This document shows, one piece after another, positions 55,498 to 64,000 of a stretch of 64,000 bases of DNA (position 1 is its first letter; every line of letters starts with the position of its first letter). The stretch is from Pythium myriotylum (Eukaryota > Oomycota > Peronosporomycetes > Pythiales > Pythiaceae): positions 372,001-436,000 of the forward strand of contig JALJCQ010000004.1 in NCBI GenBank assembly GCA_023091665.1, in the 5' to 3' direction. The notes under the pieces were generated by a model that was not told the origin of the DNA, searched no databases, and saw nothing but the letters and a program-made list of their open reading frames with translations. The translations under genes and the position numbers were made by a program.

Positions 55498-56992
55498 TTT
55501 CGTGTCTGGATCGACCGAGGGGCGCACCGAGAGGCACGCCAACGCCGAGTCACGCCAGCAGTCGATGGCGCTCGCATCCCTTCCTCATGCAGCTTCCACT
55601 GTCCCGCGGCGGTCACCACGGCGCGTCTTAGCGGCGGGCTCGCCCGCCTCGAGATATCAGCGAAAAGTAACGGTGTGAAGTAGCGCCAAGAACTCATTCC
55701 CATCACGGAACAGAGGGGTTGCATGCGCGAAGAGAGGCACGACCGGTTCGAAAATGATTCCGCCCCGTGCTTAACACGTGGCGTCGTCGATGAGACGGAG
55801 AAGACTCTTCTCGGTTGGGAGGCGTGGAATGGAGCGACGTCTGCTGCCCCCCACGACCGCATGACAACGAGCCAAGCGAGCTCGGACACTTAATCCAGAG
55901 CCTCGAGGGCAGATCACGTGTTAACAGCCTTCAATTCTGAGTGGAGACTCGTTGAGAGCGAGGAAGACTCGCAGTCAGTTGGAGAGAGGTGCGCAATCAA
56001 AAGCAATCGGTGAGTGTCGCCGGACGAATCCGATTGCGGTCGTGATTTGTGAGGGGAATCCAAATATCCGATCTCACCAATCTCTCTCTCTTTCTTGTCC
56101 TGCGTTTCGCTGCCAAGTGTGTGTGTGGGGGGGGAGAGATGGCGAAATAGAATCAGCCGAGTGAGTTTGAAAGCGAACCCGAGAACCCCCTCGGTGCGTG
56201 GGTAAGGTGGGCCCTGCTGGCAACTGAGCTCAGGATACAGCATTCGTGGCTCGTGAATAGCCGACTTGGCGTTCGCAGAGTTGTCTTCATGACCAAGGAG
56301 TCGAGGCGATGGCAGTGGCGAGATTTAAATAGGTACTACAATTATAATTTTCACGTGGCGCGCTTAAAAGATATAGAATCTTGAAGAGAAAGCGTCGAGC
56401 AAGCGCAAGAAGCCTTCCTGGGTCGTTCGGGAGCATCCTTCGCGCTGTCCTGTCGCGTGTGCGATGGCATCAACTCGGAATGGCGAGCACGAAGAAACCG
56501 AGCAGACTCGCATTGGCCCATTTATGTGCAAGTGGATGTCGAGCACATCGACATGTTTACGATTATTGGACATCCGTCGACAGCACCGGTTGCGTCTCCA
56601 CTCGCTTCTTCTTCAGCGGTGGGTGTGATCACAGAGATCGGTTGGGAAAAGGTCGATCGTGTCTACTTCACACTGAAGTAGAAATGTGAAGTACCCGAAA
56701 GAACTCAGTGGGCGGGTTGATGTGTGGGTGGATCCATGGGTTAACTCACTCGCGGGAATACTGTCTCTTCTTGATGTCAGAACGCCCTGACCGACAACCA
56801 TCGTCCGCTATCCAACCTACCGAGAGCGTCGAGCAGAAAGCATTCTCAATGCTGTCTTCCATCAATTCGCAATGCGATTAGTAGCACCACGGCCAATTCG
56901 ATGTGGATCTGCCACAATACACGATGACCTTAGAGAAGTGGGTCTTGCACTGTCCAACTCTATCGTGGCTCATCAGGGGCAAGAGGAACACG

Positions 56993-57008
56993 GCGATTTA
57001 AAAATCGC
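56993..57008. repeat. short AT-rich hairpin
   Basis: GCGATTT and AAATCGC as perfect 7-bp arms with a 2-nt loop, 4 bp from the larger hairpin at 57013-57044. Confidence 0.6.
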
Positions 57009-57012
57009 GGTG

Positions 57013-57044
57013 TTGGCCCAAGTCTTTTTAAAGACTTGGGCCAA
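57013..57044. repeat. 15-bp perfect palindromic hairpin
   Basis: TTGGCCCAAGTCTTT (57013-57027), TT loop, AAAGACTTGGGCCAA (57030-57044). No mismatches. Confidence 0.85.
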
Positions 57045-57905
57045 TTGATCCAGCGCAGTCCCCTGATTGATAACGCAGTGATCCCGACCAGAGTCTTGGT
57101 GCTTCTACATGCAGTGAGCTTCGGGTCTTTGCAGTTACACTGTTGAAAGTCCTATCCAAGATTTGTCTCGAAGAAGAAATCAATAGATTATGACGTGTTC
57201 AACACAAGAAGTTCCTGAGTGGAACTACAAGAAACGCGGTAGACTTGGGCGCCTTGGCTGCCTAGTCCGTCGTAAGCTGAGGCTCTACGCTCGAATTCGA
57301 CGACGGCACTTTGTAGATAGCGACATTCACCTAGTGCCGTTCCCAACCACTTGGAGTCCGCAGATGGAGGCGCCGGGGTATTTCTGGCTACACGACATCT
57401 TGCCTACCGGATCGACGAGCGAAGGTTGGAACGAAAACACATTGCGTGGGCGGACCCGTTCACACTGGCCACACCGATCTCGAGGATGTTCTTGCAAACA
57501 CAAACCATACAGATGATAAGGTGCGACGTGTAGGGAACAGCTCGAGATTCCGCCCCTGTCGAGGTGGCGAGTTCCAATGTGTGCGGACTCGTGGTTGCCG
57601 TGAGCGTCGGATTTCATCCCTATCTCCTGAACGTTAGGTGCGAGTTGTTCTCGCTCAGCTTTTATCGAACTCGCTTGCACTTTTGCTGTCAGTTCGTGTT
57701 GCGAGGCCCGATCATCGTGATCGTCCGAGATCGTGAGAACCAATTCGTTTGCAAAGTAGCGCAATGTCAAATATTCAAAAAATTGGACTACCGTACTGAG
57801 AAAACAACCACCGGGTGTTGTCTACAGCTACAAACCATACCTCTGCGAGTCGACTCCAACTCGCAGCGGTTCACAGACAGGAGATCGGATCTCTTCACCG
57901 CCTTT

Positions 57906-60900
57906 CTAAAGCACGAAGTACTTGTTTCGCTCCTCCTCGCTTGTCTGGCTCGCCGCCGACATCGCAGCGCCGCGGGACGGGTAGTCAGGGTACTGATCGC
58001 CCAGCAAACTGGCGTTGCCGGATCGCCGGTCCTCCGTGTTTTGTCGACTTCGCGTTGCGGTCGCGGCCACACGCGAGCTGAGCGTTCGTGTGAACTGCTG
58101 GAGAGCCAGGGCGCTGTTGCCAGACTCACTGATCGTGTCGATTGACTGGTGGCGACCCACCGACAGACGGCGCACGACTGATGGCTTCTTCAGCACATTC
58201 TGTGGTGTGCCGGCGTCGTCATCGTCATTGTCGTTAGTGTGGTTGACCATGTCGGCGAAGAGACCGGCGCGACGGACGAGATCGTCGTAGCGTCCTTCCT
58301 CAGCGACTCGGCCCTGGTTCAGCACTAGAATCTGATCGGCGTTCATTGTCGTCGCAAGGCGATGGGTCACCGAGATAATTGTCATGTTCATCTTGGTCGC
58401 AAGCTTCTCCAGCGTCGACACAATTGAGGCCTCTGTCTCTGGATCCAACGCACTCGTAGCCTCATCAAGCAGCAGCAGCGTCGGCTTGCGACACAGCGCA
58501 CGCGCCAAGCACAGACGCTGGGCCTGGCCGCCTGAGAGACCAGTCACAGCGTGCTGGCCAACGATGGTCTCGAAGCCGTCCTTGAGGTCCTTGATGAAGT
58601 GGCACTCGGCGGCAAGAGCGGCCTCCTCGCACTCTTTGTCGGTCGCGGTGATGTTACCGTAGCGGATGTTGTCGTAGATGGTGCCGTTGAGGATGCCACC
58701 ATCTTGGAACACCACAGCCGTTTGGTTCATGAACGAAGCCTTGGAGAAGTTGAAGATGTCGTGGCCGTCGAGGCGGATAACGCCGCCATCAACCTGCTGG
58801 AACTGCATCAGACACGCGAGCAACGTACTCTTACCACAACCTGACGGGCCGACGATGCACGTAAACGAGCCACGAGGAATCGTTGCCGAAAGATCCGTCA
58901 GCACGTACTTGTCTGAGCCCTTGTCATACTTGAAGAAGAGCTTCTCAAGGCGCAGATCCTTCTGCATCTTGGACAGGCTCGGCAAGTTGCGGTCCGTGTC
59001 CTCGTCGTTCTTCGTGCCTTCGCCGAGGCCGATGATGATGTCATCGACACGCTGCAGCGAGCCGGCATTGTTGATCGCGACACGCATGAAACCACCGAGC
59101 GTGGTCACCGGGTTGGACACACGCTGAAGGAGCACCATGAAGCCGAAGAAGTCGCCGACGAGGATAGCGTCCTCTGGGTACTTGGTCGCGTTCCAGACTT
59201 TCATGGCGAGCGACGCGGACATGACGACCGTGAAGATGAACATGGCCGACTCGATGTAGATCTGCACGATGCTCGACCAAAAATCCTTGGAGAACTGGGC
59301 CTTGCGCAGCATCACGCATGACTTTTTGAAGCGGTCGACGATCGTGTCCTGCACTTTGTACGCGCGGATAACCTTTTCACAGCTGATGGCGTTCTGGAAG
59401 TCGGCGGCCACGTAGGCGTTCTTCATGGCAAACTGCTTGGACTTGGTGGCGGCGAGACCCTGCGGTCCACTCGTCATGAGGATGAGCGTGAACGCGATAG
59501 CCATGACGCCGATCGGGTACTTCATGTAGATGGCGTACGCGAAGCCAAAGCCGACCGAGATGGTCGGGTTCAGCAGGTTCCAGAAGACGGCCTGCCAGAG
59601 CGCGTTCACGCGGGCGACGTCACTGGCAAAGACGTTGTTGAGGTCGCCCTCGGAGCGGTCGGCGAAGAAGGCCGTGTCCTGGCGGAGCACGATCGAGAGC
59701 ATTTGGTTCTGCATGTGCTCGGTGGCCTTGGCGATCATCTTGGACTGAAAGTAGCCGATGGCGTAGTCGCCGAGCACGTAGGGCACCGAGAGCCCGAGCA
59801 GCCCGATGACGCCCTGGTCGAAAATGTCTTCGTCGGGCGAGTTGCGCCAAATGGTCGTGAAGGCCTCGGAGAGCCTCGCGAGGAAGTAGGCCATGAGCGG
59901 CGACACGGCGGCGTTGACGCAGACCACGAGGAAGCAGAGCGTGAGGTCCACGAGCTGGTTGGACCAGTGGCGGAACGTGCTGCGCACGACGTCGAAGACG
60001 CTGTACACGACCTGCGACGAGCTCGCGTCGATGTCTCGCAGGTGCGCGAGGAAGTCGGTGGCCGAGAGCGTGTGCGGGCGGTAGCGCAGCGCGCGCTCGA
60101 GGAAGCTCATGAGCTCTTGCCGCGTCATGTCTCCCGAGTCACGGCCGCAAATGATGAGCAAGTCGGTCTCCATCTTCTCGATCGCGAGCGCCGAGATATC
60201 TGGGATGCGCGCGAGCGACGCGCGAAGTGACTCGATCGAGATGCGGATGTGGTCGCCATTGGCGCGGAACTTGTGGAGCTTTTTCGAGAACGTGCGTGCG
60301 CGCGGCTTGAGAATGAGCCGCAGCGCGAGCAGACAGAGGTAGCCGAGCGAGACGTCGAACTCGTGCGGCTTGAGGTCGGGCGTGGGCTTGTAGTCCGGGT
60401 ACCAGCGCGCCGCGAGCCCCGCGAGCAGCAGGAGGATGACCAGGATGTCGGCCATGTTGGAGCGCGAGCGGAAGACGGCCGAGCGCAGGCCACAGAGGCG
60501 CATGAGCAGCGTGAGGAGGTAGACGAGCATGGCGCCCGAGGAGGCGTAGCGCGCGTAGACGGCGGCGTCCATGTCGGCGAAGAACCGTTCCTCCGTTGGC
60601 GTCGCGCCGTTGGGCACGGGCACAAAATACGACTTGGGCATAAATGCGACCGCCAACGTTTGCGCGACGAAGTCGACGAGCAGCACAAAGGCCTCGGTGT
60701 AGTGCCACTTGCGCGAGTCGATGATTCGCAGGTAGAAGACGCGGCTCGCCGAGCCCGGTTTAGTCGCGCCCACGGAGCGCGTTAGACCGAGCGGATTGGT
60801 CGATTTAGTCGCGTCTAAGAGCGGCCCCTGCTCGTGCGCCGGCATGGCCTCGTAGGCGCCCGGCGTGGACGCGCCGCCGTGCTGCGGCGTGTATTGCGGC

Positions 60901-60911
60901 TCGCCCTTCAT
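57906..60911 (-). CDS. ABC half-transporter with extra N-terminal membrane module (ABC2)
   Basis: 1001 aa from the ATG at 60909-60911 (MKGEPQYTPQHGG); the frame is open 68 codons further but that part is unlike ABC1. Residues ~60-190 hold the extra membrane module: TLAVAFMPKSYFVPVPNGAT, AMLVYLLTLLMRLCGLRS, RSNMADILVILLLLAGLAAR, YLCLLALRLILKPRARTF. This module is the closest match in the window to the N-termini of chimeras B-F. Then follow the exporter membrane domain and one NBD (GPSGCGKST ~687, GLSGGQAQRL ~792, LLLLDEATSALD, ISVTHRLAT). It shares long identical stretches with ABC1 (for example the YRPHTLSAT region) and the same KYFVL C-terminus. Half-exporter of the ABCB-like type; substrate unknown. 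Confidence 0.9.
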   Translation of the reverse strand: MKGEPQYTPQHGGASTPGAYEAMPAHEQGPLLDATKSTNPLGLTRSVGATKPGSASRVFYLRIIDSRKWHYTEAFVLLVDFVAQTLAVAFMPKSYFVPVPNGATPTEERFFADMDAAVYARYASSGAMLVYLLTLLMRLCGLRSAVFRSRSNMADILVILLLLAGLAARWYPDYKPTPDLKPHEFDVSLGYLCLLALRLILKPRARTFSKKLHKFRANGDHIRISIESLRASLARIPDISALAIEKMETDLLIICGRDSGDMTRQELMSFLERALRYRPHTLSATDFLAHLRDIDASSSQVVYSVFDVVRSTFRHWSNQLVDLTLCFLVVCVNAAVSPLMAYFLARLSEAFTTIWRNSPDEDIFDQGVIGLLGLSVPYVLGDYAIGYFQSKMIAKATEHMQNQMLSIVLRQDTAFFADRSEGDLNNVFASDVARVNALWQAVFWNLLNPTISVGFGFAYAIYMKYPIGVMAIAFTLILMTSGPQGLAATKSKQFAMKNAYVAADFQNAISCEKVIRAYKVQDTIVDRFKKSCVMLRKAQFSKDFWSSIVQIYIESAMFIFTVVMSASLAMKVWNATKYPEDAILVGDFFGFMVLLQRVSNPVTTLGGFMRVAINNAGSLQRVDDIIIGLGEGTKNDEDTDRNLPSLSKMQKDLRLEKLFFKYDKGSDKYVLTDLSATIPRGSFTCIVGPSGCGKSTLLACLMQFQQVDGGVIRLDGHDIFNFSKASFMNQTAVVFQDGGILNGTIYDNIRYGNITATDKECEEAALAAECHFIKDLKDGFETIVGQHAVTGLSGGQAQRLCLARALCRKPTLLLLDEATSALDPETEASIVSTLEKLATKMNMTIISVTHRLATTMNADQILVLNQGRVAEEGRYDDLVRRAGLFADMVNHTNDNDDDDAGTPQNVLKKPSVVRRLSVGRHQSIDTISESGNSALALQQFTRTLSSRVAATATRSRQNTEDRRSGNASLLGDQYPDYPSRGAAMSAASQTSEEERNKYFVL

Positions 60912-61834
60912 CACTGCTCCTTCGCTGGACGGATTCCCCACTGCGTCTAACCTGCTCCGGACGGACGCACAGAGCGCGACCCCTAGCCGCTTCGAGGGCG
61001 AGGCGCTGACCAGGATTGGGGGAAATGGTCGGCAGGCTCGCTCCTCCCCACCGTCTGGCTTTTTTGTTCTTGGTTTGCGCACGTTTCGGCACCGCCCACC
61101 AAGTGACCTACACATGGACGCGAGCCATTTCGAGTGGACAGAAAAGCCCGGAGAATCGCCGTGTCGAAAAGCAACTGGCGGTCGAGGAACACGGGCGACC
61201 GTACATGGGTTGACGCGTGACAGATGCCACGGTTTTTGTCACGGGGGTCAAAATATGATACAGAGAATCGCCCCCGAGAGCAGGCGCTTCTCGCATCGAG
61301 CCAGTCCACCCGACCCTCCGGTGAATCGATCTCGAGAGATGGCTAAAAGGAGTAGATTGAGATATGGAAGGCCGCCCGCCTCGAGGGTCATCGATCGGCC
61401 GGCCTCGCGCACGCTCAGGTCGAATTGACATGGCGTGCCTAAATAGTTCGTCTATTAACCAGACGCACGACTGCGGGCTTCCCGTGCAAAAGGTGGGTGC
61501 CGTACTCATCCTTGAGTTGAGGCATCGTCATCGCCCATGTGTCCACTTGCTCACGTTCTGGCATCCTTCATCGAGGGATAAGGCCAGGCTCGAGGCTCAA
61601 CGATCCGGAAGCTCGCTCCGACTGAGATGGAATCCGCCCAACCACGGCAGTCTCTAGTCTCCTTTGTCAAGACGTTTCTGCAGTGGTGGTAAGGCCATGT
61701 CTGCTGAGAGCGTCTTCTTCTGTCGCTGGCAACGTGTTCTCGCCACTTCCATCACCACCCAGTCGCCCCCCCCCCGCTCGACTTTTTCCGACCTTCTCTC
61801 CACCTTGGCGCCAACACGGAAACCGCCCCCGATC

Positions 61835-61902
61835 TTTTCCACCAATCAACATCATTTAACTCTATTTTCCACCAATCAACATCTCTAACGCTCTTGATTG
61901 GT
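61835..61902 (+). promoter_or_regulatory. repeated CCAAT boxes
   Basis: TTTTCCACCAATCAACATC occurs at 61835-61853 and again at 61865-61883; an inverted copy (GATTGG) follows at about 61895-61900. They lie 80-145 bp upstream of the WD40 gene ATG, a usual place for NF-Y binding. Confidence 0.5.
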
Positions 61903-61914
61903 CATCTCCTCGCC

Positions 61915-61931
61915 GCTCATCTCTCCACTCG
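61915..61931 (+). promoter_or_regulatory. candidate INR promoter of the WD40 gene
   Basis: GCTCATCTCTCCACTCG fits the oomycete initiator (YCAYTYY-like, with a downstream CCACT) 47-63 nt upstream of the ATG at 61978. Confidence 0.4.
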
Positions 61932-61977
61932 TCGTTTTCGGTCGATTTTTCCCGACGCGCCAAATCGCCCCGCCAAC

Positions 61978-64000
61978 ATGAGTCGGTCCCAATCGTCGGC
62001 GCACCACTTCTCGCTCTCGCACGAGGACTTCGAGCGCGAGGCCGTGCTCAAGCGCCGGCGCCAACTTTCGCCGCCGAGAGCCGACGCCAACGACGCCATC
62101 AGCGTGCGCACGCGCTCGAAATCCAAGTCGCGCGCCCGCGAGTCGACGCTGCGTCGCCTCCCAAGTCTCCAGGGCCACGAGTTTATTGCGCTGGGACGGG
62201 GCGATCGCACCGCCCGCGCGCCAAAGTTGGCGTCGAGCCGCTACTCGGCCCCACGATCGGACGACCGCGGCCGCAAGCGCGAGCGGTCCGAGCCCAAGTA
62301 CAGCGACTACGACCGCCGCCGCGCGCGGTCCAAGTCCACCACGCGCGCGTTAGACGCTACGAGCCAGTCGCGGTCCACGTCTAAACTGCGCGCGTTAGAC
62401 GCCGACGCCAAGGGCCGCACGCGGTCGAAATCCCATAGCCGCAAGCGCCGCAGCCCTAGCCGCAGCCGCAGCCCGGAAGCCAGCCACCGATCGGCGTCTA
62501 AACGCGCGCGGTCGAAATCCAAGTCGACCGCGCGCGCCGAGAACAAGTCTAAAACTAACGTGCGTCCGACCGTCACGGCCTCGTCGTCGTCGTCGTCGCC
62601 TGTCTCGTCGGCCGACCGCGAGCTCCAGCGCGACATCGATCGCAACGAGAAGCGACTCGCGCAGGCCAAAGACGAGCTCTCGCGACTCGAAGAAGAGCTC
62701 GCGGCGCTGCAGCAGCGCGTCGACGGCAAAAAGTACGAAGTGCTGGACCTGCAGATCGTCGTGGATGGACTCAACAAGCGCCGGGAGCTGCAGCAGCAGT
62801 TTCTACGACGAGAGAGCTTTACGACGACCACGACGACCACGCCAGTAGCAGCGACCAAGACAACAACTACTACTACCTCGACGACTTCGCGTCGCTCGCC
62901 GAGTCCCGAGCGACAGCTCTCGAGTCGCGCTGCGCGACGCACGCGAGGCCCTCGCGTCGTGGACGACGAGGATGAGAGCGACGAGGACATCGTGGAGATC
63001 GTCAAGCCTCGCGAGGTCCGTGTCAAGACCGAGACTCCACGCGAGGAGCCCTTGGCTAGAAGACCCAGCTCGGCGTCGTCGTCGTCGTCGTCTCGACTCA
63101 CGTCCAGTTCGGAAGTGATGCCGGTCGCCAAGCCTGTGCTTGATCAGATGAGCGACTACTTCTGGGGACGTGTAGACATCGCCAAGCTGCTCGTGCAGCC
63201 ACGCACGCGTCTCATCCCGGACGGCAGCAACCGCAAAGGACGCCACTTGGCGTTCAATCCGATCCAGCAAGACGTCTTCGCGGTCGGCTCGGACGACGGC
63301 GGGCTCATTCTCTGGAACTACTCGCGGCAAACGCAGGAAGTCTCCAAGGTCGTGAGCTTCGACCCGGCGTCGTTCCGGAAGGACAGCCAGTGCGCCGAGT
63401 CGATCGCGTGGAGCCCCGACGGCGAGCGGCTCGCGATCTCGTTCCGCGACCCGCTCGAGGCCATGGGCGAGTTCTGCGTCGTACGGCTCCATCAGTTGGC
63501 GCTCACGGGCGGCCAGGCGCCGCAGATGCTGCCGCGCGACCGCGTCAAGTCCAAGTGCACGACGCTCCACTCGCGAGGCATCTCGGCCATCGACTGGGTG
63601 CCCGGCGGCTACGGCGACCACACCGGGTCGCGTGGCCTCGTGACCACGGGCCCCGACCACGCCGTCGTGCTGTGGGAAGAGCACCGCGGGCAGACCGACT
63701 ACAAGTGGCGCGTGCTGCACCGCGAGCACCGCAGCGACGTGCGGTCGATCTGCATGCACTCGCAGCGCAACGCGATCTACACGAGCGGGCTCGACGGGCT
63801 CGTCGTGCGCTACGATATGAATTCGCAGCGCACGCACACGGTGCTCGAGCGACGGCGGCCGCAGATCTCCAAGATCAACGCCGTGCTCGAGAACCCGCAC
63901 AACCCGAACCTGCTGCTCGTGAGCTGCGTCGAGTCGAGCGAGCAGAACCTGCTGCTCCACGACCTGCGCGAGCGCTACGACGAGAAGAAGACCATGACGC
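61978..64000 (+). CDS. RS-rich, coiled-coil, WD40-repeat protein (5' part)
   Basis: The frame is open from the ATG at 61978 to the window end, at least 674 codons. Residues 1-200 are rich in Arg/Ser, with SR-type clusters (KSHSRKRRSPSRSRSRSPE) suggesting a nuclear or RNA-associated protein. Residues ~210-285 form a coiled coil (ELQRDIDRNEKRLAQAKDEL). A Thr/Ser-rich and acidic linker follows. From about residue 390 there are WD40-like blades: HLAFNPIQQDVFAVGSDDGG then LILWNY; ESIAWSPDGERLAISF; SAIDWVPGG with HAVVLWEEH; RSICMHSQRNAIYTSGLDG. The rest of the propeller is outside the window. The precise family is not recognised. Confidence 0.8.
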   Translation, partial: MSRSQSSAHHFSLSHEDFEREAVLKRRRQLSPPRADANDAISVRTRSKSKSRARESTLRRLPSLQGHEFIALGRGDRTARAPKLASSRYSAPRSDDRGRKRERSEPKYSDYDRRRARSKSTTRALDATSQSRSTSKLRALDADAKGRTRSKSHSRKRRSPSRSRSPEASHRSASKRARSKSKSTARAENKSKTNVRPTVTASSSSSSPVSSADRELQRDIDRNEKRLAQAKDELSRLEEELAALQQRVDGKKYEVLDLQIVVDGLNKRRELQQQFLRRESFTTTTTTTPVAATKTTTTTTSTTSRRSPSPERQLSSRAARRTRGPRVVDDEDESDEDIVEIVKPREVRVKTETPREEPLARRPSSASSSSSSRLTSSSEVMPVAKPVLDQMSDYFWGRVDIAKLLVQPRTRLIPDGSNRKGRHLAFNPIQQDVFAVGSDDGGLILWNYSRQTQEVSKVVSFDPASFRKDSQCAESIAWSPDGERLAISFRDPLEAMGEFCVVRLHQLALTGGQAPQMLPRDRVKSKCTTLHSRGISAIDWVPGGYGDHTGSRGLVTTGPDHAVVLWEEHRGQTDYKWRVLHREHRSDVRSICMHSQRNAIYTSGLDGLVVRYDMNSQRTHTVLERRRPQISKINAVLENPHNPNLLLVSCVESSEQNLLLHDLRERYDEKKTMT

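Larger units (their letters stand above)
55498..57905. other. 2.4-kb intergenic region
   Basis: It covers the U-box gene promoter (to about 55900) and the 3' side of ABC2. ORFs at 56457-56681 and 57327-57770 have no recognisable domain, lack convincing starts and are not called. Two hairpins lie at 56993-57044. Confidence 0.5.
60912..61977. promoter_or_regulatory. divergent promoter region between ABC2 and the WD40 gene
   Basis: About 1.07 kb. The half next to the WD40 gene has three CCAAT boxes: two in a 30-bp-period direct repeat and one inverted. An initiator-like motif sits near 61915. The ABC2 half has no recognised element. ORFs crossing it are not supported. Confidence 0.5.

Noticed and set aside
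57327..57770. 147-codon minus-strand ORF
   Set aside because: No domain or signal peptide, and competing frames of similar length overlap it.

Overview
The window looks like nuclear DNA of an oomycete (Peronosporales/Pythiales type). The support is a dense set of almost intron-free, GC-rich genes, oomycete-type initiator promoters (INR plus flanking element, near TCATTYYNCAWTTT) in front of small secreted-protein genes, a plant/oomycete-type DEP1 fusion enzyme, ABC half-transporters and non-LTR retroelement debris. Species cannot be fixed from the sequence alone.

Layout. 1-8.9 kb is accessory: the 3' end of a MATE transporter, two related secreted repeat proteins with matching promoters, RNase H-type LINE fragments with clean target-site duplications (TSDs), and a 574-bp near-perfect inverted repeat that brackets a small secreted cysteine-rich gene. 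8.9-22.5 kb is conserved housekeeping: RRP5 (rRNA processing), a four-domain voltage-gated cation channel, and a convergent methionine-salvage dehydratase/enolase-phosphatase fusion. 23-47.6 kb is a tandem array. It starts with a WW-PDZ-coiled-coil-PH gene (copy A). It continues with five copies (B-F) in which the WW-PDZ part has been replaced by a multi-pass membrane module that matches the N-terminus of the ABC transporters further right. Copy B is split by a 2.3-kb LINE. Antisense fossils of an ABC transporter 3' end lie behind A, B, C and E, and an intact ABC gene lies convergently behind F. 47.8-64 kb holds two ABC half-transporters, a UFD2/UBE4-type U-box E4 ligase with extra zinc modules, and the start of an RS-rich WD40 gene.

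The main story is the array. Its simplest reading is repeated duplication of a convergent pair (PH-protein gene facing an ABC gene), loss of most ABC copies, and fusion of the ABC membrane module onto the coiled-coil/PH scaffold. Both ABC proteins end in the same C-terminal peptide (KYFVL), which fits a class II PDZ ligand, and copy A has a PDZ-like domain. The scaffold and transporter may therefore be physical partners. The result is a family of predicted membrane-anchored coiled-coil-PH proteins that I do not recognise as described.

All calls come from reading sequence. No database search, expression data or structure prediction was available. Identities described as near-perfect come from eye comparison of aligned stretches and ORF translations.
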